The position numbers were made by a program, and so were the translations under genes. 64,000 nucleotides of DNA from Polynucleobacter sp. MG-6-Vaara-E2 (GTDB lineage: Bacteria; Pseudomonadota; Gammaproteobacteria; Burkholderiales; Burkholderiaceae). Within the stretch, counting starts at the first letter, position 1; each line of letters opens with the position of its first letter. The notes under the pieces were generated by a model, which saw only the letters and a program-made list of their open reading frames with translations, had not been told where the DNA came from and made no database searches. Shown here piece by piece: positions 36,032 to 44,095 of the stretch. The stretch is taken from contig NZ_CP061303.1 of the NCBI RefSeq assembly GCF_018687695.1, positions 496,001-560,000 of the forward strand, read 5' to 3'.

Positions 36032-36048
36032 GTCGCATTTTAGGCGAC
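36032..36048 (+). promoter_or_regulatory. inverted repeat in the ppsA 5' region
   Basis: GTCGC (36032-36036) and GCGAC (36044-36048) flank ATTTTAG. It lies 37-53 bases before the ppsA ATG, downstream of a TAGAAT (36013-36018) that could be a -10. It could be an operator or a leader hairpin; no known site is matched. Confidence 0.35.
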
Positions 36049-36084
36049 AGCTAGACCAGTTTCCTTATCTTTAGAGAGTATTTT

Positions 36085-38490
36085 ATGTCCAACCAACAGC
36101 AACAAAATAGCAGTGTGGCAGATGCCTATGTATTGCCTTTTGAGCAACTTCGCATGACAGATGTGGAATCCGTCGGCGGTAAGAATGCTTCCTTAGGTGA
36201 GATGATTTCTCAGTTAGCCTCAACTGGGGTTCGTGTTCCAACTGGTTTTGCAACAACTGCACTAGCATTTCGTGACTTCTTAAAGCATAACAATCTGACT
36301 GAGCGTATTCAAAAGCGTTTGGAAGGTCTCAACATTGATGATGTCCGCGCCTTGGCCCAAGCTGGTGCTGAGATTCGTCAGTGGATTGAAACAGCCCCAT
36401 TTCAGCCAAAGCTTGAAGAAGAGATTCGTAAAGCTTTTGCAACTTTGGATGATTCTGGCAAAGGATCCTTTGCTGTGCGTTCATCTGCTACTGCAGAAGA
36501 CCTCCCAGATGCTTCTTTTGCTGGTCAGCAAGAGACTTTCTTGAACGTTGAAGGCATCGAAGATGTTCTCAAGAAGATCCGTGAAGTATTTGCCTCCCTA
36601 TATAACGATCGTGCAATCTCTTATCGGGTACACAAGGGCTTTGCCCACGCAGAAGTAGCCTTATCTGCTGGTATTCAGCGTATGGTGCGCTCTGACCTCG
36701 GCGCTGCTGGCGTGATGTTTACTTTGGATACTGAGTCTGGTTTTGAGGATGTTGTATTCATCACCTCAAGCTACGGCTTAGGTGAGACTGTTGTGCAGGG
36801 CGCGGTGAACCCAGATGAGTTTTATGTCTTTAAGACAACGCTGGCTCAAGGTAAAAAAGCGATCATTCGTCGTGCACTTGGTTCAAAATTAATTCAGATG
36901 CAATTTGCACCTAAAGGTTCTGCTGAGAAAGTGCAAACGGTTGATGTCACTCCAGAGAAGCGTAATCGTTTCTCATTAGAAGACGCTGATATCACTGAGT
37001 TAGCTAAGTACGCTGTCATTATTGAGAAACACTACGGCCGCCCAATGGACATTGAGTGGGGTAAAGACGGTCAAGATGGTCGCATCTATATTCTTCAAGC
37101 GCGCCCCGAGACCGTGAAGAGTCAAGCTGCTGGTCAAGTTGAGATGCGTTACAAGCTCAAAGGAAGCTCAAAGGTTTTGGCAAAAGGTCGCGCCATTGGT
37201 CAGAAGATTGGTGCGGGCCCTGTTCGCATCATTCGTGATCCAAGCGAGATGGACCGTGTTCAGCCAGGCGATGTGTTAGTTGCAGACATGACTGATCCAA
37301 ACTGGGAGCCGGTGATGAAGCGTGCTTCAGCGATTGTGACTAATCGTGGTGGTCGCACTTGTCACGCGGCGATTATTGCTCGTGAGTTAGGTGTTCCTGC
37401 AGTTGTTGGTTGCGGTGATGCTACTGAACAACTCCAGGATGGTATGGTGGTGACGGTCTCTTGCGCAGAAGGTGATGAAGGTCATATCTATGATGGCTTG
37501 ATCGAGACAGAGGTAACTGAAGTTTCTCGCGGTGTATTGCCTGAGATTCCAGTGAAGATCACCATGAACATTGGTAATCCTCAGTTGGCATTTGATTTCT
37601 GTCAAATTCCAAATGCGGGTGTCGGCTTAGCCCGTCTCGAGTTCATCATCAATAACTATATCGGCGTGCATCCACGCGCTGTTCTTGAGTATCCAAATAT
37701 TGATCCTGATCTTAAACGCGCAGTAGAAAGTGTTGCTCGTGGATATGCCAGCCCACGTCAGTTCTATGAAGATAAATTAGTTGAAGGCGTGGCAACAATT
37801 GCTGCAGCTTTCTATCCAAAGCCAGTCATTGTGCGTTTGTCTGACTTCAAATCAAACGAATACAAGAAGCTCATTGGCGGTTCACGTTATGAGCCGGATG
37901 AAGAAAATCCAATGTTAGGATTCCGTGGTGCATCCCGTTACGTTTCTGAAGAGTTTGGCGAAGCTTTTGCCTTAGAGTGCTCTGCAATGAAGCGTGTTCG
38001 GGAGGATATGGGATTAGATAACGTAGAGATTATGGTTCCGTTTGTGCGGACTATTCCTCAAGCTCAACGCGTCATTGCGATGATGGAGAAGTTTGGTCTC
38101 AAGCGTGGCGTGAATGGCCTTCGTTTGATTATGATGTGTGAAATTCCATCAAATGCCATTCTGGCGGATCAATTCCTTGAGTACTTTGATGGCTTCTCTA
38201 TCGGCTCAAACGATATGACACAACTGACCTTGGGATTAGATCGTGATTCCGGTATGGAATTATTAGCAATTGACTTTGACGAGCGTGATCCGGCAGTTGA
38301 GTTCATGATTGCTCGCTCAATCGATGCCTGCCGCAAACAAAATAAATATGTCGGTATTTGCGGCCAGGGGCCTTCAGATCATCCAGATTTCGCGCGTTGG
38401 TTAGTAGAGAAGGGCATTACTTCCATCTCTCTGAATCCAGATAGCGTAGTTGAAACTTGGGAAATGTTAGGTAAGAGTTTGAAGGCTTAA
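36085..38490 (+). CDS. ppsA: phosphoenolpyruvate synthase
   Basis: An 801-residue enzyme converting pyruvate and ATP to PEP, AMP and Pi for gluconeogenesis. An N-terminal ATP-grasp domain (about 15-345) is followed by the swivelling domain with phosphorylated H427 in GGRTCHAAIIAREL, and the C-terminal TIM barrel with the proton-donor cysteine in YVGICGQGPSDHP. The regulatory threonine target of PpsR lies in the same GGRTCH motif. Length is close to E. coli PpsA (792). Confidence 0.98.
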   Translation: MSNQQQQNSSVADAYVLPFEQLRMTDVESVGGKNASLGEMISQLASTGVRVPTGFATTALAFRDFLKHNNLTERIQKRLEGLNIDDVRALAQAGAEIRQWIETAPFQPKLEEEIRKAFATLDDSGKGSFAVRSSATAEDLPDASFAGQQETFLNVEGIEDVLKKIREVFASLYNDRAISYRVHKGFAHAEVALSAGIQRMVRSDLGAAGVMFTLDTESGFEDVVFITSSYGLGETVVQGAVNPDEFYVFKTTLAQGKKAIIRRALGSKLIQMQFAPKGSAEKVQTVDVTPEKRNRFSLEDADITELAKYAVIIEKHYGRPMDIEWGKDGQDGRIYILQARPETVKSQAAGQVEMRYKLKGSSKVLAKGRAIGQKIGAGPVRIIRDPSEMDRVQPGDVLVADMTDPNWEPVMKRASAIVTNRGGRTCHAAIIARELGVPAVVGCGDATEQLQDGMVVTVSCAEGDEGHIYDGLIETEVTEVSRGVLPEIPVKITMNIGNPQLAFDFCQIPNAGVGLARLEFIINNYIGVHPRAVLEYPNIDPDLKRAVESVARGYASPRQFYEDKLVEGVATIAAAFYPKPVIVRLSDFKSNEYKKLIGGSRYEPDEENPMLGFRGASRYVSEEFGEAFALECSAMKRVREDMGLDNVEIMVPFVRTIPQAQRVIAMMEKFGLKRGVNGLRLIMMCEIPSNAILADQFLEYFDGFSIGSNDMTQLTLGLDRDSGMELLAIDFDERDPAVEFMIARSIDACRKQNKYVGICGQGPSDHPDFARWLVEKGITSISLNPDSVVETWEMLGKSLKA

Positions 38491-38515
38491 GCCAAATTCT
38501 CCTAAGAGGTACAGC

Positions 38516-38546
38516 AAAAAAGCCTAGATTTGATCTAGGCTTTTTT
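38516..38546. terminator. bidirectional terminator between ppsA and anbu
   Basis: AAAAAAGCCTAGAT (38516-38529), a TTG loop and ATCTAGGCTTTTTT (38533-38546) form a 14-pair stem with poly-A/poly-T flanks, so it can stop both convergent operons. The anbu stop codon and its last codons lie inside the right arm. Confidence 0.9.
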
Positions 38547-39407
38547 CTTAACAGAAACTTTTTTTCGAGTTTGAGTTACGGGCTTAGCTACTTTGCTAGA
38601 AGGCTTTCTAGCAGGTTGTCGATGTATAGGAACAGCCCCCATTTTTTTTGCTGGCTCTGATATTGAGCTTGATTTATTGGCACCACTCCAGCTTGGTTCA
38701 GCAATTGAGTTAAAGGCCGCTCTGAGTTTTTCACCCCAAAGACGATGAATCATCTGGAAGTAGGGATTGGACTCATCTAGGGTCACTAGCTTGCTAGCCT
38801 TAAAGGAGTTTTTCTCATAAACCAATAGGTCTAACGGGAGGCCAACAGAAATATTACTGTTGAGTGTGGAGTCCATAGAGATGAGAGCGCACTTCGTGGC
38901 AAGGTTTAGTGGCGTAGAAAAATTCACCACGCGATCCAGAATAGGTTTGCCATACTTAGATTCACCTATTTGAAAATAGCAAGTCTCTGGGGTTGCTTCA
39001 ATAAAGTTACCGGCAGAGTAAATATTAAAGAGGCGCGGACTTTCCCCTTTTACCTGACCACCAAAAATCAGGTTGCAGTTGAAGTCAATGCCAGCCTTTT
39101 CAAGGGCTTTATGATCTCGTTCGTAAACTTGCTTAATGGCATTACCTACAACTACTGCTGCATCATGTGCATTCTCAACATTCCATAGATTTTTGCCATC
39201 CAGAAGTTGGCCTTGCAACAAAATTTCTTTGACGGCTTGGGTAATGGCAAGATTGCCAGCACTCATGAGCGTGAAAAAACGATCCTTATCTTTTTGAAAC
39301 AGAGTCATTTTTCTGAAAGTGCCGATTTGATCTACTCCGGCATTCGTTCGGGTATCCGACAAAAATACTAGACCATCTTTCAGGCAAAGCCCAACGCAAT
39401 ACGTCAT
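38535..39407 (-). CDS. proteasome-type protease Anbu with Lys-rich C-terminal extension
   Basis: A 290-residue Ntn-hydrolase of the Anbu (ancestral beta subunit) family. The N-terminus MTYCVGLCLKDGLVFLSDTR is characteristic, with presumed nucleophile T2, and D18 and K33 as partners. The catalytic domain ends at about residue 238, the usual family length. A further 50 residues rich in Lys, Ser and Pro (ending KKVSVKKKA) are added. It is the last gene of a cluster with a transglutaminase-like protein, an alpha-E protein and an ATP-grasp protein, the known genomic company of Anbu. The physiological substrate is unknown. A 56-base gap precedes it, so it may have its own promoter. Confidence 0.93.
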   Translation of the reverse strand: MTYCVGLCLKDGLVFLSDTRTNAGVDQIGTFRKMTLFQKDKDRFFTLMSAGNLAITQAVKEILLQGQLLDGKNLWNVENAHDAAVVVGNAIKQVYERDHKALEKAGIDFNCNLIFGGQVKGESPRLFNIYSAGNFIEATPETCYFQIGESKYGKPILDRVVNFSTPLNLATKCALISMDSTLNSNISVGLPLDLLVYEKNSFKASKLVTLDESNPYFQMIHRLWGEKLRAAFNSIAEPSWSGANKSSSISEPAKKMGAVPIHRQPARKPSSKVAKPVTQTRKKVSVKKKA

Positions 39408-39463
39408 ATACCCATTCCCCTTAAATAATTAGCTAAGATTATCTCTTAAATGACTCTCAGGAT

Positions 39464-40261
39464 TTAGGGTAGTTGAGTAATAGAGATGGCGGCACTGAGC
39501 TCCTCGCCCCCACCACCTGTACGAACACCTTTGACCGGTGCTGCAGAGTAGTAGTCACGACCAATAGCTAAGCGAATATGTCTCGAGTCAACCAAGCAGG
39601 CATGGGTGATATCGACGCTGACCCAAATTCCTTTTTCAATATCGCTGCAGAAATCAATCCAAGCGTGACTAGCCAAATTAGGAGATTCTTCGGCGAAAAA
39701 ATAGCCGCTCACATAGCGCGCTGGTATTCCGGAGGCGCGACATAGACTCAACATAATATGGGAATGATCTTGGCAGACACCAGATTTCATAGCAAAGGAT
39801 TGGGCAGCAGTAGTAGCAAAGTTAGTCTGCCCTGGGGTATACACAATTAAACCCTGAACAGCTTCAGCGAGCTTGATAATTTGATCAACAGTATTTTTCT
39901 TGGGAAGACTGTATGAGAAATACTCCAGCATTTCATCTGTTGGCTCTGTCAGACTGGTCTGCTGCAGCAGGTAATAAGGCGAAACTGCATTGAGTTCATC
40001 GCGAACCTCAAATGCATCTCGAGTATGTACTTCACCTTCTGCCTCAATCATCATCGACGTATAAGGGCTCTCTTGGACAAAGACGCTACAAGCATTACCA
40101 AAAGTATCTATAGAGTTAGACGCCTTAATGGGCGTGCTTACCCTCCACTTATCTACTTGTTGACCAGCAACGTTTGGCGGTGTCAAGCGTAATTCTTGGA
40201 TAGAGTAGCGCACTGGGGTTTCATAGCGATACTCAGTACGGTGGCGAATTTTTAGATGCAT
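39464..40261 (-). CDS. transglutaminase-like cysteine protease of the Anbu/alpha-E cluster
   Basis: A 265-residue protein with an N-terminal beta domain (about 1-90; starts HLKIRHRTEYRYETPV) and a C-terminal transglutaminase-like core. The triad is visible as C163 (GVCQDHSHI), H199 (SHAWIDF) and D217 (VSVDITH). Members are predicted peptidases or amidases acting on peptides made by the linked ATP-grasp protein; that role is inference from published genomic-context work on this family. It follows the alpha-E gene by 17 bases. Confidence 0.93.
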   Translation of the reverse strand: MHLKIRHRTEYRYETPVRYSIQELRLTPPNVAGQQVDKWRVSTPIKASNSIDTFGNACSVFVQESPYTSMMIEAEGEVHTRDAFEVRDELNAVSPYYLLQQTSLTEPTDEMLEYFSYSLPKKNTVDQIIKLAEAVQGLIVYTPGQTNFATTAAQSFAMKSGVCQDHSHIMLSLCRASGIPARYVSGYFFAEESPNLASHAWIDFCSDIEKGIWVSVDITHACLVDSRHIRLAIGRDYYSAAPVKGVRTGGGGEELSAAISITQLP

Positions 40262-40278
40262 ATATTCTTTGTTGGATC

Positions 40279-41256
40279 TTAGGCAACTGCTAACGGAATG
40301 AGGTAGGCGTTACTGAACTCATCTGCAATATGATTAATGCGTTCTAGGAAGGCTTCCATAAACTCTTCTAGCCCTTGTTCAAAAACCTCGTCAATGTCAG
40401 AGTAATCCAAACTTGCCTTGAGCTTACCGAGCAAGCGCTCGATTTCTTTAGACTGTTGATTCTTGACTTCAGATATCAATGGAATGAGTTCATTCACGCA
40501 GCAGACTAGTGAACGAGGCATCTGTTTATTAAAGATCAAGAGTTGGGCGACCTGTTTAGGTGTTACTTGATCAGAGTAAATTTGACGGTAGATCTCAAAA
40601 GCCGAAACGGATCGCAATAGTGCAGCCCAGTGATAGAAATCAAAGAACTCGCCATCGGTGCCATCTTCAGCAGTTTTGCTAGGGCTTAATACTTTGAGTG
40701 TTGCCTGATCTTCATACTTCGTTTCTAAAATACGGGCAGTATTATCGGCGCGCTCTAGTAGCGTTCCCACATTAATGAAGTAGAAGGCCTCGTTCTTCAG
40801 CATGGTTCCATGCATTACCCCCCTAAAGAGATGGCAACGATGCTTAACCCATTCCAATAGTCTACTAGGATCTGCTTGATGCCTAGCTTCTGGGATGCGT
40901 TGTAATTCCAGCCAGGTAGTATTTTGGGTTTCCCAAACTTCAGAGGTAATCTTGCCCCGAATCACGCGGGCATTTTCACGAGCAGCATATAGGCAAGAAA
41001 CAATACTAGAGGGATTGCTGGTTTCATAGATCATGAAATCTAAAACATTCTCACGATTCACAAAATCATATTTGCTTAAGAAAGCTTCCTCTAATTTTGA
41101 GATGGTGAGTAACTTTTTCCAACTTTGTTCTAAAAACTCAGTAGGCTGTGGTAGCAGAGAGGTTTGATGGTTGACGTCCAACATGCGGGCAGTATTTTCT
41201 GCACGCTCTGTGTAGCGAGCCATCCAATATAGACAATCAGCAGTGCGGCTTAACAT
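40279..41256 (-). CDS. alpha-E domain protein
   Basis: A 325-residue, all-helical protein of the alpha-E family, starting MLSRTADCLYWMARYTERAENTARM, the family signature. A second ERADNTARILETKYED motif lies near residues 168-183. No catalytic function is established. It always travels with the circularly permuted ATP-grasp and transglutaminase-like genes, here 15 bases after the former. Confidence 0.93.
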   Translation of the reverse strand: MLSRTADCLYWMARYTERAENTARMLDVNHQTSLLPQPTEFLEQSWKKLLTISKLEEAFLSKYDFVNRENVLDFMIYETSNPSSIVSCLYAARENARVIRGKITSEVWETQNTTWLELQRIPEARHQADPSRLLEWVKHRCHLFRGVMHGTMLKNEAFYFINVGTLLERADNTARILETKYEDQATLKVLSPSKTAEDGTDGEFFDFYHWAALLRSVSAFEIYRQIYSDQVTPKQVAQLLIFNKQMPRSLVCCVNELIPLISEVKNQQSKEIERLLGKLKASLDYSDIDEVFEQGLEEFMEAFLERINHIADEFSNAYLIPLAVA

Positions 41257-41271
41257 GTTTATTTATCCCTC

Positions 41272-42684
41272 TTAATCTTCTAAGACCCAGGTGTCTTTAG
41301 TACCGCCACCTTGAGAGGAGTTCACCACTAAAGAGCCTTCTTTGAGGGCAACTCTGGTTAGGCCGCCTGGAACCATCTTGATGGTTTTTCCAGAGAGAAC
41401 GAAAGGTCGTAGATCAATATGTCTTGGAGCCACGCCTGACTCAACAAAGGTTGGGCAGGTCGAGAGCGCCAAAGTAGGCTGTGCAATGTATTTGTCGGGA
41501 TTGGCAATCAAATGCGCTCTAAATTCTTCAATCTCTGCTTTAGTTGAAGCTGGTCCAACTAACATGCCGTAACCGCCAGCACCATGAGTCAACTTCACTA
41601 CTAATTTTTCTAAATTAGCCAATGTGTATGCCAAATCATCTGGCTTACGACATTGGAAGGTAGGTACGTTATTCAAAATTGGTTTTTCGCCAAGATAAAA
41701 CTCAATCATCTCCGGCACGTAAGGGTAAATTGATTTGTCGTCTGCAATACCGGTGCCAATAGCGTTTGCCAAGGTCACATTACCGGCGCGATGCGCTGAT
41801 AATAGGCCTGCCACTCCTAAGGTTGAGTCAGAGCGGAATGCCAGTGGATCTAAGAAGTCATCATCCACGCGGCGATAGATCACATCAACACGTTCGGGAC
41901 CTTGAGTGGTGCGCATAAAGACTTGTTCATTCTTCACAAATAAATCTTTACCTTCAACTAACTCAACACCCATTTGCTGGGCAAGGTAGCTATGTTCAAA
42001 ATATGCAGAGTTATACATACCAGGCGTGAGCACAACCACATTGGGTTTTTTAACGTCATCAGGCTTGACTGATTTCAGGCACTCCAGCAAAAGGTCTGGA
42101 TAGTGCTCAACTGGAGCGATACGGTATTTTTGAAAGAGATCTGGGAAGAGGCGCATCATCATCTTGCGGTCTTCCACCATGTAAGACACACCAGAAGGCA
42201 CTCGTAGGTTGTCCTCTAGAACGTAGAACTCACCCTCACCTGCGCGCACAATATCAATACCAGCGATTTGTGCATAGATGTCACGTGGCACGCTAACATT
42301 CCGCATCTCTGGGCGGTATTGCGCATTGTTATAGATTTGTTCGGCTGGAACAATGCCTGCCTTGATAATTTCTTCATCGTGATATACATCGTAGATAAAG
42401 CGGTTGAGCGCTTTTACCCGTTGACGCAAACCTGCTTCAAGTTGCCCCCATTCTTTAGCAGTAAAAATACGCGGCACTTGGTCGAAGGGGATAGTTCGCT
42501 CAGACCCAAGGTCATCCCCATAGACGGCGAACGTAATGCCTACTCGTCGAAAGATCAGGTCTGCTTCAGCGCGTTTGAGACCCATGAGGGTGTCGCTCTG
42601 CTGCTTTAACCAGTTGTGAAAAATTTGGTAGTGGGGACGCGCTTTGCCAGCAGCGTCGAGCATTTCGTCAAAAGGCAATTTCAT
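41272..42684 (-). CDS. circularly permuted type 2 ATP-grasp protein
   Basis: A 470-residue predicted peptide or amide ligase. The family segments DVYHDEEIIKAGIVP, FYVLEDNLRVPSGVSYM, VDVIYRRVDDDFLDP and VVKLTHGAGGYGMLVGP are all present, supporting an intact ATP-grasp site. It is first in a four-gene cluster with alpha-E, transglutaminase-like and Anbu genes. These clusters are predicted to make and process a small peptide; no product is known. An NtrC-type palindrome lies 66-82 bases before its start. Confidence 0.93.
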   Translation of the reverse strand: MKLPFDEMLDAAGKARPHYQIFHNWLKQQSDTLMGLKRAEADLIFRRVGITFAVYGDDLGSERTIPFDQVPRIFTAKEWGQLEAGLRQRVKALNRFIYDVYHDEEIIKAGIVPAEQIYNNAQYRPEMRNVSVPRDIYAQIAGIDIVRAGEGEFYVLEDNLRVPSGVSYMVEDRKMMMRLFPDLFQKYRIAPVEHYPDLLLECLKSVKPDDVKKPNVVVLTPGMYNSAYFEHSYLAQQMGVELVEGKDLFVKNEQVFMRTTQGPERVDVIYRRVDDDFLDPLAFRSDSTLGVAGLLSAHRAGNVTLANAIGTGIADDKSIYPYVPEMIEFYLGEKPILNNVPTFQCRKPDDLAYTLANLEKLVVKLTHGAGGYGMLVGPASTKAEIEEFRAHLIANPDKYIAQPTLALSTCPTFVESGVAPRHIDLRPFVLSGKTIKMVPGGLTRVALKEGSLVVNSSQGGGTKDTWVLED

Positions 42685-42738
42685 AAATATAAAACTAAAG
42701 CCTTTGAGGGGAATCGATTAAGGGCGTTTGAAGCAGCT

Positions 42739-42766
42739 TGGTGCTGTATTGCACCATACAGGTGCA
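42739..42766 (-). promoter_or_regulatory. NtrC-type palindrome upstream of the ATP-grasp cluster
   Basis: TGCACCATACAGGTGCA (42750-42766) has perfect six-base arms and matches the enterobacterial NtrC consensus TGCACC-N5-GGTGCA. An overlapping inverted repeat TGGTGC (42739-42744) and GCACCA (42751-42756) adds a third half-site. No canonical sigma-54 promoter follows: the best GG...GC pairs are separated by nine bases rather than ten. The site assignment is by consensus only. Confidence 0.55.
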
Positions 42767-42816
42767 TAATTGCTCTGATATTAGCCTTGAGGCCAGTCTA
42801 AACCAGTTTTGAGGTT

Positions 42817-43269
42817 TTAAGCGTTTAAATCACCTCTAGCGATTCGACCTTTTTGAACTTCCCACTCGCGTTCTTTGGTCGCTGCGCGTTTGTCGTGCTG
42901 TTTTTTACCTCTAGCTAGGCCGATTTCACACTTGACGTTGCCTTTGGAGAAATGAAGATTGAGCGGTACTAGGGTATAGCCTTTTTGTTCAACCTTGCCA
43001 ATCAATTTGCGAATCTCAATAGCATTCAGAAGAAGTTTTCTGGTGCGGGTGCTGTCTGGGACGATATGGGTCGAGGCTGAAAGCAAGGGTGTGATGTGGC
43101 AGCCAATCAGGAAAAGCTCCGCCTTGCGAATGACAACATACGCTTCCTTGATGTGCACGCGACCGGCGCGGATAGCCTTCACTTCCCAGCCTTCTAGCAC
43201 TAGCCCTGCCTCAAAGCGCTCCTCGATAAAATAATCAAAGAAGGCTTTTTTGTTATCGACGATACTCAT
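42817..43269 (-). CDS. smpB: SsrA-binding protein SmpB
   Basis: A 150-residue tmRNA partner in trans-translation. It begins with NKKAFFDYFIEERFEAGLVL and has GWEVKAIRAGRVHIKEAYV and the basic C-terminal tail (KKQHDKRAATKEREW) that enters the decoding site. The tmRNA gene is not in this window. It is divergent from ratA with only 25 bases between start codons. Confidence 0.98.
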   Translation of the reverse strand: MSIVDNKKAFFDYFIEERFEAGLVLEGWEVKAIRAGRVHIKEAYVVIRKAELFLIGCHITPLLSASTHIVPDSTRTRKLLLNAIEIRKLIGKVEQKGYTLVPLNLHFSKGNVKCEIGLARGKKQHDKRAATKEREWEVQKGRIARGDLNA

Positions 43270-43294
43270 ATTTATTTAGCTTCCAAGATCGATT

Positions 43295-43726
43295 ATGGCA
43301 GACGTCTACAAGACCGTTTTAATTGGCCAATCAGCCGACCGAATGTACGGCCTGGTAACCGATGTAGCGAGTTATCCCGAGTTTTTGCCTTGGTGCGGCG
43401 GAGTGGAGATCTTTGAGCAGAGCGAGATTGTTTTGGATGCCAAGATCAACATTAGCTTTAAGGGCATCAATCAGTTCTTTCATACTCGTAATGTGAATCA
43501 TCGCCCCGAAACGATTGATATGGTTTTTGTGGATGGGCCCTTCAAGCACTTTTCTGGCCAGTGGAATTTCATTCCTCTGCGTGAAGATGCTTGCAAAGTG
43601 GAATTCAAGCTGCATTGGGAATTTAAGAGTGTGATTCTCGATAAGATCATTGGTCCTGTTTTTGGACACATTGCGGGCACATTCGTTGATTGCTTTGTGA
43701 AACGTGCGGAAGAGCTCTATGGCTAG
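43295..43726 (+). CDS. ratA: RatA/COQ10-family START-domain protein
   Basis: A 143-residue START-fold protein with the family segments VTDVASYPEFLPWCGG and VFGHIAGTFVDCFVKRAEELYG. E. coli RatA was reported to block 70S assembly, while homologues bind ubiquinone (COQ10), so the role is unsettled. Its position opposite smpB and before rnfH is conserved in proteobacteria. It overlaps rnfH by eight bases. Confidence 0.93.
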   Translation: MADVYKTVLIGQSADRMYGLVTDVASYPEFLPWCGGVEIFEQSEIVLDAKINISFKGINQFFHTRNVNHRPETIDMVFVDGPFKHFSGQWNFIPLREDACKVEFKLHWEFKSVILDKIIGPVFGHIAGTFVDCFVKRAEELYG

Positions 43727-44069
43727 TCGCACGATTGATATCTGGATTTGTGATGCGAGGCAGGGCAATCCCACTCTCAATCCCTTTGAGCTCACCATCT
43801 CAGCTGATGAGATGCCGACGGTCGGATTAGCCCTACTAAAAGCAGGCTTAGCAAGTAGCAAGGAGGATCCTGCCTTATCCAGGAAAGGTTGTTTTGGGGT
43901 TTTTGGCAAGCGCAAGGATTGGGATAGCCCAATTTACTCTGGAGATCGATTAGAGCTCTATTCCCCTTTATTGATTGACCCCAAGGCGGTAAGGCGCAAG
44001 AAGGCCAATCAAAATCAGGACGCCAAATTCCAGGCTGCCGCAGCCAAAAGGAAGGCTAGGAGGCTATAA
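43719..44069 (+). CDS. rnfH: RnfH-family protein (RatB)
   Basis: A 116-residue beta-grasp (ubiquitin-like) protein. I start it at the ATG at 43719, giving MASRTIDIWICDARQG; an upstream ATG at 43704 lies deeper in ratA. The segment GCFGVFGKRKDWDSPIYSGDRLELYSPL holds the family motif. The C-terminus is a Lys/Arg/Ala-rich tail. Despite the name, no Rnf complex genes are nearby. Its cellular role is unclear. Confidence 0.9.
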   Translation: MASRTIDIWICDARQGNPTLNPFELTISADEMPTVGLALLKAGLASSKEDPALSRKGCFGVFGKRKDWDSPIYSGDRLELYSPLLIDPKAVRRKKANQNQDAKFQAAAAKRKARRL

Positions 44070-44070
44070 T
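44065..44070 (+). promoter_or_regulatory. candidate -10 for guaB
   Basis: A perfect TATAAT overlaps the rnfH stop codon, 26 bases before the guaB ATG. No -35 was recognised at 16-18 bases upstream, so this is a weak call. Confidence 0.3.
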
Positions 44071-44095
44071 CTGTTTTTGCGACTAGGGGTTTTGC

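Noticed and set aside
38535..39407. HslV protease
   Set aside because: The N-terminus MTYCVG, the neighbours and the absence of hslU point to Anbu.
42684..42773. Sigma-54 promoter next to the NtrC-type box
   Set aside because: The best GG and GC pairs on either strand are nine bases apart, where the -24/-12 promoter needs ten.
43331..43915. 194-codon reverse-strand frame opposite ratA and rnfH
   Set aside because: It is antisense to two conserved genes with clear family motifs, and its translation shows no family signature.
43719..44069. Link of RnfH to an Rnf electron transport complex
   Set aside because: No rnf genes are in the window; the name comes from sequence family only.
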